A stretch of DNA of 64,000 nucleotides, from positions 682,001 to 746,000 of the forward strand of contig NZ_AP018150.1 in assembly GCF_003966915.1 (NCBI RefSeq). The letters run 5' to 3'. A program made the position numbers and the translations under genes. Shown here piece after piece: positions 17,805 to 27,308 of this stretch. This DNA is from Mycoavidus cysteinexigens (GTDB lineage: Bacteria > Pseudomonadota > Gammaproteobacteria > Burkholderiales > Burkholderiaceae). A model generated the notes under the pieces. The model saw only the letters and a program-made list of their open reading frames with translations. It had not been told where the DNA came from and ran no database searches. How positions within the stretch are numbered: position 1 is the stretch's first letter; each line of letters starts with the position of its first letter.

Positions 17805-19306
17805 GTCCACGTCTATCTTGCCGGCTTGCTCGATATGCCTTCTGCGCTCTCTTGCTGGGTGTCGCAGCAGATGCCACCGTAGCGCTTCCAGCGAACGGTA
17901 GTGCCCCGTTTTTTCTGGCCACGCGTGGCATGCCTCTGGCGCAAGTTCTGCGTGAGTTAGGCGCATATTATCGCGTGCCTGTCATCGTCAGCTCGCAGGT
18001 GGATGCCGCATTTATCGGCAGCCTAAGCGACCTAGGGCCGGAGCAGGTGCTCGATCGTCTCGCACAGCTCTATCAATTGGCTTGGTACTACGACGGACAA
18101 ACGCTGTATGTCTACAAAGCGCAGGAAATCAACACTCAGTTGATTACCCCCGCTTATTTGTCGGTTAACACCTTGATGAGCCAATTGCTCGACATCGGCC
18201 TGCTGGATTCGCATCAATGTCAGGTGCGGGCAGTACCCGCTTCTAATGCAATGGAGGTCAGCGGTGTACCCGTATGCGTTGAACGCGTCACCCAGTTTGC
18301 GCGGCGCATCGATGAGCAACAGTTGAATGACGAGCAAAATCGAGAAGGCATCCAGTTCTTCCCATTAAAATATGCAACCGCCGTTGATACGCAATACAGC
18401 TATCGTACCCAGCAGGTGCAATTGCCTGGTGTGGTTTCGATCCTCAAACAAATGGCGCAAGGCCGCGCGCTGCCCTTAACGGAGAATCAAGGACCCGCGC
18501 CCTCCAATGACCGTTTGACGCCAACTTTCTCGGCTGACGAGCGTCAAAATGCAGTGATTGTGCGGGACCGTAAAATCAATTTACCGCTCTATGCAGATCT
18601 GATTGCGCAACTGGATCACCGCCCTCAGTTGGTGGAGATCTCGGTCACGATTATTGACGTAAACGCCCAGGATCTCAGTCAACTCGGTGTCGACTGGTCT
18701 GCCTCAGCGCGCATCGGCGGTGGCTCAGTGAACTTGAATAGTGGTGGGGCGCCGGCGTCCGGCAGCTTTTCAAGTGTGGTCTCGAACACCGGCAATTTCA
18801 TGATGAACCTCAATGCGCTTGAACAAAATTCAAAGGCGCAGATTCTCTCGCGGCCGTCAATCGTTACCCTGAATAACCTGCAAGCGGTACTGGATCGGAA
18901 CATCACGTTCTACACCAAGGTGGTCTCCGAAAAAAGCGCCCAGCTCGATTCAATTTCAACAGGCTCTCTGCTGCGTGTGACGCCGCGCGTGGTGGGCGAG
19001 GGCGCACAACCTGAGGTGATGCTCAGCCTGAGCTTGCAAGATGGCCGCCAGATAGGCAATTTTAGTAAGGCAGAACCCTTGCCGCAAACCATGAATTCTG
19101 AGATTACCACCCAAACGCTGCTCAAAGCTGGCCAATCATTATTGCTGGGCGGCTTTATCCAAGATGAGTTGAGTGAAAGCGCGCGCAAAATTCCACTACT
19201 CGGCGATATTCCAGTGCTCGGCAAGCTTTTTAGTACAACCCAAAAAAGCCAGCGTCACACCGTCCGACTATTTTTAATTCAAGCCGATCCCCAACGTGAG
19301 AACTAA
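17801..19306 (+). CDS. sctC: Type III outer-membrane secretin SctC (SsaC family)
   Basis: Forms the outer-membrane ring. It is 501 aa (SsaC is 497 aa), with an N-terminal signal sequence of about 30 residues ending near TVALPA and N0/N1/N3-type periplasmic domains (about residues 35-270). The C-terminal secretin domain has VEISVTIIDVNAQDLSQLGVDW, SRPSIVTLNN and the final LLLGGFIQDELSESARKIPL block followed by IPLLGDIPVLGKLF. The ATG at 17801 lies 6 nt after AGGAG; another ATG at 17795 is too close to that site. Confidence 0.96.
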   Translation: MSPRLSCRLARYAFCALLLGVAADATVALPANGSAPFFLATRGMPLAQVLRELGAYYRVPVIVSSQVDAAFIGSLSDLGPEQVLDRLAQLYQLAWYYDGQTLYVYKAQEINTQLITPAYLSVNTLMSQLLDIGLLDSHQCQVRAVPASNAMEVSGVPVCVERVTQFARRIDEQQLNDEQNREGIQFFPLKYATAVDTQYSYRTQQVQLPGVVSILKQMAQGRALPLTENQGPAPSNDRLTPTFSADERQNAVIVRDRKINLPLYADLIAQLDHRPQLVEISVTIIDVNAQDLSQLGVDWSASARIGGGSVNLNSGGAPASGSFSSVVSNTGNFMMNLNALEQNSKAQILSRPSIVTLNNLQAVLDRNITFYTKVVSEKSAQLDSISTGSLLRVTPRVVGEGAQPEVMLSLSLQDGRQIGNFSKAEPLPQTMNSEITTQTLLKAGQSLLLGGFIQDELSESARKIPLLGDIPVLGKLFSTTQKSQRHTVRLFLIQADPQREN

Positions 19307-19316
19307 CCCTGTAGCC

Positions 19317-20543
19317 ATGGAAAAACTTTACAAACTGAAATGGCTTAATGGCCCGTTGGTTGGCCGCGAGTTGCTATTACCGCTTGGCGAACTGCAGCTC
19401 GGTGGCCCGGACGCGGATATCGCACTGCTCCTCGAACAAGATACGCAGGCCACGCTGGTGACCACGGCTGACAGTGTCACGCTGACTGGTAGCGCGCCAG
19501 TGTGGGTCGATGGCTGCCCTTGGGACACTGCGCAGCCTTTGCCGTTTGGGCTGTTTATCGATGTCGCGGGCCAAGCGCTAGTGCTTGGCCCGCGCGCGGC
19601 TAACTTGCCAACGCTAGCGCCGTTGCCGCGCCGCGCTGCCGGGCACGCCAAACTTATGAGATGGCAAAAGTGGAGCGGGCCAGCTGGCGTGGCGAGCCTA
19701 GCGTTGGGTGCTGTGCTGCTGCTCGCGTGGACCGCGCCGCAGATGCCGCCATTTGATCTCTGGCTCTCCACCCAACTGCGCCAGCCGGCGCTCGCTGGGC
19801 TAAGCGTGGCGCATGATGCCCACGGCACGCTCGTGCTAGAGGGCTTATGCACATCTTCCGAAGCCGTTCAAGTACTCCGTACGCAGTTGCGTGACCAGGG
19901 TCTCCAGGTGCGCGATCAAACGATGTGCGCCGATACGCTGCGCAGGAATGTGCGCGACGTGTTGGCCTTAAACGGCTATCGGGACAGCGATGTGGAAAGC
20001 GGTGCTACGTCTGATACCGTGATGATCCGCGGTGCGCTCACCGCCGATGCAGCGTGGCCGCACCTCGCCATGCAATTACAAGCGATTCCGGCCTTGCGTA
20101 GCTGGCAGGTGATCAATGACCGATCCGCATCATTTGAACGCTTGCTCACCTTACTTGCGGCGCGTACTTCACTCGACGGCCTAAGCATCTTTTTGGTTGG
20201 CAAAACGCTGTTGGTGAGCGGACAAGTAGCGCCCTTTCGCGCGCAAGTGATTGGCAAAGCAATCGCCATTTTCAACCAGGAGAACCAACAGTTGCGTGCC
20301 ATGTTTCAGTCCTTGCCATCGAACCCGTCTGCCAGCACACTTTTGCCTGCGGCAATCGTAGGTGTTGGGGGCCAAGCGGATTCAATCTATGTTGAATTGG
20401 CTAATGGCATGCGCTTACAGTCTGGCAGCGTGCTACCCAGCGGCTTTCAAATACGCATGATTAGCCATACATCGATGGCGCTTATCAAAGGCGTACAGTT
20501 GGTGTCATTGCCGCTTAATCTATCTTCGACAAAAGAAAACTAG
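19317..20543 (+). CDS. sctD: Type III inner-membrane ring protein SctD (SsaD family)
   Basis: Inner-membrane ring subunit of 408 aa (SsaD is 403 aa). An N-terminal cytoplasmic FHA-like domain (about residues 1-95) precedes a single transmembrane helix at about 118-145 (ASLALGAVLLLAWTAP). Periplasmic ring-building modules follow, with a BON-like repeat (LSVAHDAHGTLVLEGLC and RDVLALNGYRDSDVESG). The C-terminal LANGMRLQSGSVLPSGFQIR resembles the SsaD end. The ATG at 19317 is chosen; a GTG at 19296 overlaps sctC. Confidence 0.92.
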   Translation: MEKLYKLKWLNGPLVGRELLLPLGELQLGGPDADIALLLEQDTQATLVTTADSVTLTGSAPVWVDGCPWDTAQPLPFGLFIDVAGQALVLGPRAANLPTLAPLPRRAAGHAKLMRWQKWSGPAGVASLALGAVLLLAWTAPQMPPFDLWLSTQLRQPALAGLSVAHDAHGTLVLEGLCTSSEAVQVLRTQLRDQGLQVRDQTMCADTLRRNVRDVLALNGYRDSDVESGATSDTVMIRGALTADAAWPHLAMQLQAIPALRSWQVINDRSASFERLLTLLAARTSLDGLSIFLVGKTLLVSGQVAPFRAQVIGKAIAIFNQENQQLRAMFQSLPSNPSASTLLPAAIVGVGGQADSIYVELANGMRLQSGSVLPSGFQIRMISHTSMALIKGVQLVSLPLNLSSTKEN

Positions 20544-20553
20544 GGGTGATGCC

Positions 20554-20778
20554 GTGCGCTTGACCACTTTGGAAGATGTATTACACGACGATGCGTCTGG
20601 TCTATTCCGTGATCAGGCACTTGCCAAACTGCGCACCGCCGAGCAGCACCTGCGCGCCCAATTGCGCATGCCGCAGATTCCGGCTGAGCACGCCGCGCTG
20701 CAACGCTGCGTTACTGCATGCGCGAGTGCTGCGCAAGTAATCGATACGCTGTGGCGGCGCTATCACGGTTTTGCCTAG
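20554..20778 (+). CDS. ssaE: SsaE-like type III chaperone
   Basis: A 74-aa helical protein starting with GTG, ten nt after sctD. The start LTTLEDVLHD and the end TLWRRYHGFA closely recall Salmonella SsaE (80 aa, TRLEDLLLHS ... YRYHNSA). SsaE is a cytoplasmic chaperone-like protein needed for translocator secretion. Position after sctD is canonical. It is the last gene of this operon here; the sseA and sseB genes that follow in SPI-2 are elsewhere. Confidence 0.85.
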   Translation: MRLTTLEDVLHDDASGLFRDQALAKLRTAEQHLRAQLRMPQIPAEHAALQRCVTACASAAQVIDTLWRRYHGFA

Positions 20779-20865
20779 TCCCCTCAGGCGCGTACGCTGT
20801 GATATGGACGATAAGGCGCTAAGCAAGCTACAATAGCCGGATTTTTAGCTTGCGCTTAGGGCCTT

Positions 20866-21228
20866 ATGAAAAAAAACCTGACTATGGCTGCGTTGGCGGT
20901 ATTCTTATCCGCAACAGCCAGCGCCGTTGAGACCGAAGTCGAAGTAACCGGCAACGCAAAGGCTGGCGAGAGTAAAGTAGCAATGTGCATTGGCTGCCAT
21001 GGCATCGCTGGATATCGTACGGCATTTCCTGAAGTATATCGAGTGCCGATGCTGGGTGGGCAGAATGCGAAATACATTCAAGTTGCGCTGCAAGGTTACA
21101 AAAATGGAGACCGCAAATATTCAACCATGCACGCCCTTGCCGCTTCGCTGAGCGACCAGGATATGGCCGATATTGCTGAGTATTATGCGGCGCAAAAATC
21201 ATCCAGCCCGAACAACCCAGATAAATAA
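20866..21228 (+). CDS. Class I c-type cytochrome (cytochrome c4/c553-like)
   Basis: Periplasmic electron carrier of 120 aa with a cleavable signal sequence (about residues 1-20, ending TASA) and one haem-binding motif C-I-G-C-H (C41-C44-H45). A downstream Met (MHALAASLSDQDMADIAEYY) could be the distal ligand. It is followed 35 nt later by a second, similar cytochrome; the pair may work together in respiration. The C-terminal helix SDQDMADIAEYYAAQK is typical of the family. Confidence 0.9.
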   Translation: MKKNLTMAALAVFLSATASAVETEVEVTGNAKAGESKVAMCIGCHGIAGYRTAFPEVYRVPMLGGQNAKYIQVALQGYKNGDRKYSTMHALAASLSDQDMADIAEYYAAQKSSSPNNPDK

Positions 21229-21263
21229 TTTGGATGCCTTTTAAAGTACGCAGGATAACAACG

Positions 21264-21617
21264 ATGAAAAAGTTTTTATTGGCGCTGGCGGTCATCGGTG
21301 CAATGCACGTGAGCGCGCACGCAAATGCCGCCGATATTGCCAATGGCAAGTTATTAGTAGAGCGTAATAATTGCGCCGCTTGCCATGGCCTAAATATGAA
21401 TCAGCCGATCACCCCTGAATATCCAAAGCTGGCTGGGCAATATGCGGACTATAGTTACTTCGCCATGCGCGCCTATCAAGTGGCGAATAATAATCCGCTT
21501 TTCGGCCGTACCAATCCAATTATGAATGCGCAAATGCAGAGTTTATCTCAGCGTGATTTGCGCGATATTGCGGCTTATCTACAGTCGTTGCCAGGTGATT
21601 TGGTCTTAAAAAAATAA
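21264..21617 (+). CDS. Class I c-type cytochrome, second of a pair
   Basis: 117 aa from the ATG at 21264 (AGGA site upstream; an in-frame ATG at 21234 only adds a leader before the signal peptide). Signal sequence of about 22 residues; one haem motif C-A-A-C-H (C37-C40-H41); distal Met probably in NPIMNAQMQ; C-terminal helix SQRDLRDIAAYLQSL. It pairs with the upstream cytochrome and is convergent with hemA. Confidence 0.9.
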   Translation: MKKFLLALAVIGAMHVSAHANAADIANGKLLVERNNCAACHGLNMNQPITPEYPKLAGQYADYSYFAMRAYQVANNNPLFGRTNPIMNAQMQSLSQRDLRDIAAYLQSLPGDLVLKK

Positions 21618-21678
21618 GCCAAAAAATACGCTCAAGCTGGATCGATTAACGTCTCTAGCTTGGGCGCGCGTTGTCGCT

Positions 21679-22992
21679 TTAAGATAGATCATGCCCCTGA
21701 GTCTGCTCGATCAAGCCAGTGAGCAACTCGGTAATTTGTTTGCGTTTATCGCCTTGCGCTTGGTTTAAGGCGCGCATTGGGCCGTGCATGAATTTATTCG
21801 TGAGCGCTTGCGCGAGTGCGGCTAGCACTATCGCCGGATCGTCGCCGCGAGCGAGCATTTTTTGCGCTCGTTCGAGCTCAATACGCTTGAAGGTATCCGC
21901 TTGGCTTTGCAGCGAGCGAATCACGGGCACTACGCTACGCGCATCTAACCATTGCATAAAATGCTGCACGCGTGTTTCAATAATCGCTTCAGCTTGGGTG
22001 ACGGCAGCTTGTCGTAGCGTATGGCCTTCACGCACGACTGCCCCGAGATCATCCACCGTATATAAAAAAACATCTTGGAGTTGCGCGGCTTCGGGTTCAA
22101 TATCGCGTGGCACGGCGAGGTCGACCATAAAGATTGGCCGCCGTCGCCGCGCGCGTAATGCGCGCTCAACTGCACCAAGACCAATTAGCGGCAGGGTGCT
22201 AGCCGTGCAAGATATCACAATGTCAAACTCATGCAAGCGCGCCGGCAGTTCTGACAGTGCGATGGCTTGACCGTTGAAGCGGTGGGCTAATTTACTGCCG
22301 CGCTCTAAGGTGCGATTCGCAATCACCAGCGCGCGCGGTTTGTGCGCAGCGAAATGGGTGGCGCACAGCTCAATCATTTCTCCTGCGCCGATAAAGAGTA
22401 TGCGTTGATCTGCGAGATTTTCAAAAATACGTTGGGCGAGCCTCACGGCAGCGGCAGCCATCGAGACTGAGTGCGCGCCAATTTCAGTCTGACCGCGTAC
22501 TTCCTTAGCCACCGCGAAGGTGCGCTGAAATAATTGATTCAAATAGGTGCCAAGCGCGCCGACTTCAGAGGCGGTGCGCACGGCATCTTTGAGTTGTCCA
22601 AGAATCTGAGTTTCGCCCAGCACCATCGAATCCAGCCCGGAAGCTACCCTAAATGCATGACGGACCGCCTCAGATTGCGGCAAAGTGTAAATATGCGAGG
22701 CGAGTTTGTCCGCCGGAAATTGGTGGTACTCGGCGAGCCAAGAAATCGCGTGCTCGCGGGCGGCTTGGGTGTTTGTGACGCAGTAAATTTCAGTGCGATT
22801 GCAAGTGGAGAGAAGCGCCGCCTCGACCAGTGAAGGCGCCGCGCGAGGTTTCATTTGAGCTGCCTCGCGCCTAAGCCAAGCCGATTTCAACATCTGCAAT
22901 GCTGGCTTAAGCTGTTCGACCGAAAAGGCGAGCCGCTCGCGCAAGGCAATCGGCGCGGTCTGATGATTGACCCCAATAGCAAACAGTTGCAT
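21679..22992 (-). CDS. hemA: Glutamyl-tRNA reductase HemA
   Basis: First enzyme of C5-pathway tetrapyrrole synthesis, reducing glutamyl-tRNA(Glu) to glutamate-1-semialdehyde with NADPH. It is 437 aa with the N-terminal catalytic domain ([20 protein letters not shown]; nucleophilic Cys in [11 protein letters not shown]), the [18 protein letters not shown] signature, an NADPH-binding Rossmann domain ([14 protein letters not shown]) and a helical dimerisation C-terminus. It lies next to two cytochrome c genes, which need haem. Divergent from the aminopeptidase gene. Confidence 0.98.
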   Translation of the reverse strand: MQLFAIGVNHQTAPIALRERLAFSVEQLKPALQMLKSAWLRREAAQMKPRAAPSLVEAALLSTCNRTEIYCVTNTQAAREHAISWLAEYHQFPADKLASHIYTLPQSEAVRHAFRVASGLDSMVLGETQILGQLKDAVRTASEVGALGTYLNQLFQRTFAVAKEVRGQTEIGAHSVSMAAAAVRLAQRIFENLADQRILFIGAGEMIELCATHFAAHKPRALVIANRTLERGSKLAHRFNGQAIALSELPARLHEFDIVISCTASTLPLIGLGAVERALRARRRRPIFMVDLAVPRDIEPEAAQLQDVFLYTVDDLGAVVREGHTLRQAAVTQAEAIIETRVQHFMQWLDARSVVPVIRSLQSQADTFKRIELERAQKMLARGDDPAIVLAALAQALTNKFMHGPMRALNQAQGDKRKQITELLTGLIEQTQGHDLS

Positions 22993-23121
22993 TAGAAAAT
23001 ATTTTAAGAAGAATGGCTTAATTATAACTTTTTCTAACTTTCACTTGATGTTTGTCTGCGCCGTTTGCAGTATTCTGTTCGTTTATGCATACGCTAAGCG
23101 CCAAACAGGAGCGAATCTTAA

Positions 23122-24930
23122 ATGAGTTTACCGCCAACCACCATCCCTGTGCTTGAACGGATTGCGCAATTGCGCGCTGCAATGCGGCGTGAAGGGCTGG
23201 ATGCCTATCTCGTACCCTCGACGGACCCGCATCTTTCAGAATATCCGCCGATGCGCTGGCAAAGCCGTGCTTGGCTCTCTGGTTTTACCGGTTCGGCTGG
23301 CACTTTAGTCGTGAGTGCGGATTTTGCGGGTGTATGGGTGGATAGTCGTTATTGGAGTCAAGCCAGCACGCAGCTTGCCGGGAGCGGTATCGAATTAATC
23401 AAAATCGGCCCTAGTCAAGCGCAGGCGCATTGTGATTGGCTCACGACACAGACGCCCATGGGGGGGGTAGTCGGCGTCGATGGACAGGTATTAAGCGTGG
23501 TCGCTGCGGCGACGTTGCAAACTGCGCTGAGCGCGCGCCAGATTACCTTACGCACGGACCTTGATCTGCTTGAAGAAATTTGGCAAGAACGTCCAAGCTT
23601 GCCCTCAGCAGAGGTGTTTGAGCATCCAGCACCGTATATTTCAATGACGCGGGCGGATAAGCTTGCCTGTGTGCGGGCGCAAAGTCGCGCGCGCGGAGCG
23701 GATTGGCATTGGGTGTCAACGCTTGACGATATTGCGTGGTTGTTTAATCTACGTGGCTCGGATGTGAGCTATAACCCAGTGTTTGTGGCTTATGCGCTGA
23801 TTGGCCCAAGTTCCGCAACTTTATTTGTCGCTTCGGGTAAAGTGTCGCTTGCGTTACAGCGCGCCTTGGCGGCCGACGGCATCGTGGTTGGGCCGTATGA
23901 GCAGGCTGCTGAAGCGTTAGCGGGCTTGCCGCTGGGCGCGAAATTGCTAATCGATCCGCGGCGCAGTAATTATCAGATGCTCAAATCTGCGCCGGCTCAT
24001 GTTGGCGTAATCGAAGCGATTAATCCATCGACTTTACTTAAGGCGCGCAAGAGCGAGCTCGAGATCACGCAGATTCGCGCAACCATGGAGCAAGATGGCG
24101 CGGCGTTGTGTGAATTTTTCGCATGGTTTGAACAAGCGCTCGGTCATGAGACGATTACGGAGTTAACCATTGATGAGCGGCTGAGTGCTGCACGTGCGCG
24201 CCGGCCAGGTTTTGTGACATTAAGTTTTAGTACGATTGCGGGATTTAATGCGCATGGAGCAATGCCGCATTATTGCGCCTCAGAGGCTTCAAATGCCGAG
24301 ATTGTTGGGCAAGGGCTGTTGCTGATTGATTCGGGCGGGCAGTATTGGGGAGGGACCACTGATATCACGCGCGTGGTACCTGTGGGCATCCCAAGCGCCG
24401 CGCAAAAGCGTGATTTCACATTGGTCTTGAAAGGCATGATGGCCCTTTCCAGAGCGCGTTTTCCGCGCTTAATCCGGGCCCCTATGCTGGATGCGATTGC
24501 GCGCGCTCCGCTGTGGGCAGCAGGGGTGGACTATGGGCACGGCACGGGCCATGGCGTGGGTTATTTTTTAAATGTTCATGAAGGCCCACACTCCATCTCG
24601 CATTATGCCGCGGCGAATCCGACTACCGCCCTGGAGCCAGGGATGATTAGTTCGATTGAACCAGGGATCTATCGGCCTGGGCAATGGGGCATACGGATCG
24701 AGAATTTAGTTGTAGTCCGCCCCGCGCAGTCTAATGAGTTTGGCGAATTTCTTGAATTTGAAACCCTCACCTTATGTCCGATCGATACGCGTTGCATTGA
24801 ACCCAGTCTATTAGATGCTGACGAAATAACTTGGCTGAATGACTATCATCAAAGGGTGCAAGCGCGGCTTGCGCCCCATCTGAGCGGCGCGGCGCGAGAA
24901 TGGTTGAATGCTCGCACTGGCTCGCTATAA
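23122..24930 (+). CDS. Xaa-Pro aminopeptidase, M24B family
   Basis: Cytoplasmic metallopeptidase that removes N-terminal residues preceding proline. It is 602 aa, of the long eukaryote-like form with two creatinase N-terminal domains before the pita-bread catalytic domain (about residues 315-530). Metal-binding elements are visible: LLIDSGGQYWGGTTDITR with two Asp, the His in DYGHGTGHGVGYFLNVHEGP, and two Glu in SSIEPGIY and GIRIENLV. The ATG at 23122 follows CAGGAGCG. Confidence 0.95.
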   Translation: MSLPPTTIPVLERIAQLRAAMRREGLDAYLVPSTDPHLSEYPPMRWQSRAWLSGFTGSAGTLVVSADFAGVWVDSRYWSQASTQLAGSGIELIKIGPSQAQAHCDWLTTQTPMGGVVGVDGQVLSVVAAATLQTALSARQITLRTDLDLLEEIWQERPSLPSAEVFEHPAPYISMTRADKLACVRAQSRARGADWHWVSTLDDIAWLFNLRGSDVSYNPVFVAYALIGPSSATLFVASGKVSLALQRALAADGIVVGPYEQAAEALAGLPLGAKLLIDPRRSNYQMLKSAPAHVGVIEAINPSTLLKARKSELEITQIRATMEQDGAALCEFFAWFEQALGHETITELTIDERLSAARARRPGFVTLSFSTIAGFNAHGAMPHYCASEASNAEIVGQGLLLIDSGGQYWGGTTDITRVVPVGIPSAAQKRDFTLVLKGMMALSRARFPRLIRAPMLDAIARAPLWAAGVDYGHGTGHGVGYFLNVHEGPHSISHYAAANPTTALEPGMISSIEPGIYRPGQWGIRIENLVVVRPAQSNEFGEFLEFETLTLCPIDTRCIEPSLLDADEITWLNDYHQRVQARLAPHLSGAAREWLNARTGSL

Positions 24931-25015
24931 GGGGTAGCGATCACATAGCTGTAAAAACCGCCATTTAGCCGATCAAATTGCTTGCGGAATCTTTAATTTA
25001 CCCGCATATTAATCC

Positions 25016-25154
25016 GGCTATTCGTAAAAGTGTGTGGGTGCCAGATAACGGCGCAAGTTGCGCATCACGGCCTTAGATCGTAAAAGCGTGTTGCAACCTT
25101 GACCGTGAGGGCGTAGAATTCGCCTATCGAGAATCGTAAAAGTGTGTTGAAGAG
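25016..25154. repeat. Three iterated terminal-repeat copies at the left end of the ISL3 unit
   Basis: The core CGTAAAAGTGTGT occurs at 25023, 25079 (one change, AAAAGCGTG) and 25134, spaced about 55-56 nt apart. All are in the same orientation, which is the inverse of the single copy at the right end. They may be transposase-binding sites or nested element ends. Confidence 0.7.
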
Positions 25155-25162
25155 ATGCTAAC

Positions 25163-25459
25163 ATGATCCAGATCAGTCAGGAGTCGTTGAAGCCGCTTGC
25201 CAGCAAGTACATCTGGTGGAAAACGCCAGAGGAAGCTGTGGCCATGCCCGAACGAGTGATTGCCCAAGTGATGAACATCGGCGACTACTCCGACGTTCAG
25301 TCGCTTGTCTCGCAAGTCGGCGATGAGGTGCTTCGCGAAGTCCTGACGCACGCAGAAGCTGGTCAGTTCAATGAACGTTCTTGGGCGTACTGGCATTACC
25401 GTCTTGAACTATCGAGCGTAGATCATGTTCCGGCCTTGCCTGTGCGGAGGTTTGCGTGA
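25163..25459 (+). CDS. Small partner of AbiEii-type toxin, DUF6922-like; putative antitoxin
   Basis: A 98-aa helical protein directly upstream of, and overlapping by 4 nt (GTGA), an AbiEii-type nucleotidyltransferase gene. The pattern KYIWWKTPEEAVAMPERVIA ... DVQSLVSQVGDEVLREVL ... WAYWHYRLEL is like the small helical proteins commonly encoded in front of such toxins (DUF6922 type). It would act as the antitoxin or regulator of a two-gene toxin-antitoxin module. No helix-turn-helix is obvious. Confidence 0.65.
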   Translation: MIQISQESLKPLASKYIWWKTPEEAVAMPERVIAQVMNIGDYSDVQSLVSQVGDEVLREVLTHAEAGQFNERSWAYWHYRLELSSVDHVPALPVRRFA

Positions 25460-26478
25460 CTCGCAAGTTCAAACCCTGCACGGCCATATTGCCCTCCGCC
25501 CAAAAACGACTGTGGCCAGAACTCAGCAACGCACCGAATCAGGGGTTTACGCTGTACGGTGGCACTGCCATTGCACTGCGGCTGGGGCACCGTGATTCAG
25601 TTGATTTCGATTTCTTTTCTGAAAAACCGCTTGATCGGGAAGCCATCAAAGCGGCTTTTCCGTTTATGGAACAGTCCACAACGCTCCAAGATCACGACAA
25701 CACTTGGGTTGTACTTGTCCCCTATGGAAACTCGGAGAGGGAGCACGTCAAAGTCTCGTTCTTCGGCACGATTGCCTTCGGACGAGTGGGAGAGCCGGAC
25801 TTTACCGATGACGGTGTTTTGCAGGTAGCTTCTTTTGACGACCTGATGGCGACCAAGGTCAAAGTTGTGCTTCAACGCGCCGAGGCCAAGGACTATCGTG
25901 ATGTAGCTGCGATGGTCAATGCCGGGGTGAGCTTGTCACACGGACTCGCATCTGCTCGCCAGCTTTACGGCCCGAACTTCCAACCGAGCGAGAGCCTGAA
26001 AGCACTCGTCTATTTCAATGATGGTGACTTGAAAACACTGACCGCTGACGAGAAAAAGACGCTGGTCGATGCAGTCAAGGCAGTGCGCAATCTTCCTGAT
26101 ATAGCGCTGCGCTCAACTTCCTTGAGTGGCCTGAGTTGGAAAGACTTGTCCGTCATGGACGAGCGGATCGGGAACCTTGCGATGCTCGAAAACCGTGCTG
26201 GGGCAGTACTTACCTTTTGGCAGCGCGCTACAGCAGCTATTAAGGAGCATGGCGCTGATGCTGTGAACTGGGGCGATGTCGAGCAAAAGACCATCATCGA
26301 AAGCATTTCGGAGAATGGGCAGCCGCCGTCAGATGTCGCCGATGTGATCTGCCAGCACAGTCCGGGAGCCGTGCAGAAGGCAAGGCAAGAGGAAGTGCGG
26401 GCATTGGTTGAAGAACTTGCTCCTGAACTCCAAGCGCAATATGCCAAGGCGCGAGGCGAGAAAGGGTGTGAGCCATGA
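25456..26478 (+). CDS. AbiEii/AbiGii-family nucleotidyltransferase toxin
   Basis: A 340-aa protein with a nucleotidyltransferase fold at the N-terminus: the FTLYGGTAIALRLGHRDSVDFDFF block contains the G-G motif (G35-G36) and the two catalytic Asp (D50, D52). A further conserved stretch is VASFDDLMATKVKVVLQRAEAKDYRDVAAM. Members of this family act as toxins of toxin-antitoxin or abortive-infection systems by transferring nucleotides, in known cases to tRNA. The C-terminal about 120 residues are an additional helical region of unknown role. GTG start with a GCGGAGG site. Passenger of the ISL3 unit. Confidence 0.85.
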   Translation: MTRKFKPCTAILPSAQKRLWPELSNAPNQGFTLYGGTAIALRLGHRDSVDFDFFSEKPLDREAIKAAFPFMEQSTTLQDHDNTWVVLVPYGNSEREHVKVSFFGTIAFGRVGEPDFTDDGVLQVASFDDLMATKVKVVLQRAEAKDYRDVAAMVNAGVSLSHGLASARQLYGPNFQPSESLKALVYFNDGDLKTLTADEKKTLVDAVKAVRNLPDIALRSTSLSGLSWKDLSVMDERIGNLAMLENRAGAVLTFWQRATAAIKEHGADAVNWGDVEQKTIIESISENGQPPSDVADVICQHSPGAVQKARQEEVRALVEELAPELQAQYAKARGEKGCEP

Positions 26479-27191
26479 AGTTCCCCGGAATCAAACGCCG
26501 CCCTCCATTTGTGACCCTGCTAAGGCACAAGCGCAGCCATGAGGTCATATGTCTAATGGGCAAGATGCGTCGTGATGCAGCAGACTATGGCGGTCGCTTC
26601 ACCAGTCGCCTTGTGCTGAATGAACCGGGTCGCCCCGATCTGTACAACCAGTGGTTTGATTTCTACTTTCCGGGTACGGATCGGTTCACGATCTGGAACG
26701 CCAGTTTCGTGACTGCCCGTAAAGCATTCTGGGACAAAGCTCATGACATTGCGCACACCCGTGTGGCCGAGATGCTGACCCCGGAAGAGAGAGAAGAGAA
26801 CTCCAAGTTGGAGTGCGTACCCGCACAACGGTCAAGCACCGGAAAAATCTTCACCTACACACTGGCCGAACGCGAGGAAATACGCTTCGAGCAGTTTGGT
26901 GGCCTGACTTTTCATGAACAGTGGCGCAAGCTGGAATCGGAGATCGCCCGCAACGAGCCACCCGTGATTCATGAATCATTCAAACTCGACCGCAGCTATG
27001 TTTATGGCATTGGTTTGAAAATCGTGCTCGATGTGGATGTCGTCAATCAGGCATCCATAGAAGCTGCGATTGATCGCTTCTTTTCTGTCGGCGAAACCGA
27101 TTGGATATCGCCTGAACCAGTAGCCTGTGATCGCTTGCCAGTAGTGAGCGAACACGAGGCGTTGGCGACTGTCAAGTTTCCATCGGAATAG
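26475..27191 (+). CDS. Hypothetical protein in the ISL3 passenger operon
   Basis: 238 aa, starting within the stop of the toxin gene (ATGA overlap), so almost certainly co-transcribed with it. No motif I recognise. It is soluble, aromatic-rich (DLYNQWFDFYFPGTDRFTIW), with a mid region DIAHTRVAEMLTPEEREENS. It may be an accessory protein of the toxin-antitoxin operon or an unrelated plasmid-type gene carried along. Codon usage is GC-rich like its neighbours. Confidence 0.6.
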   Translation: MKFPGIKRRPPFVTLLRHKRSHEVICLMGKMRRDAADYGGRFTSRLVLNEPGRPDLYNQWFDFYFPGTDRFTIWNASFVTARKAFWDKAHDIAHTRVAEMLTPEEREENSKLECVPAQRSSTGKIFTYTLAEREEIRFEQFGGLTFHEQWRKLESEIARNEPPVIHESFKLDRSYVYGIGLKIVLDVDVVNQASIEAAIDRFFSVGETDWISPEPVACDRLPVVSEHEALATVKFPSE

Positions 27192-27308
27192 ATTGGGATG
27201 CCTGCTATGAACCTTTTGAATATGAGTGCGGTGAGGCTGCCAATCTCGTTCGCGGCGAAGAACGCACAATTTGTTTCCAATTTCCCGCAAGGGCCAGATG
27301 AACTTTGG

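Noticed and set aside
21630-21668. Inverted repeat CTCAAGCT ... AGCTTGGG between cytochrome and hemA genes as a terminator
   Set aside because: Loop is about 18 nt and no T-run follows on either strand; too weak to annotate.
22993-23121. Promoter pair in the hemA/aminopeptidase divergent gap
   Set aside because: TTGATG and TATTCT are about 20 nt apart, too far for a standard sigma-70 promoter; no better pair seen.
24931-25015. Possible tRNA or attachment site left of the ISL3 unit
   Set aside because: No cloverleaf or TTCRA arm could be found, and no direct repeat matches the right flank.
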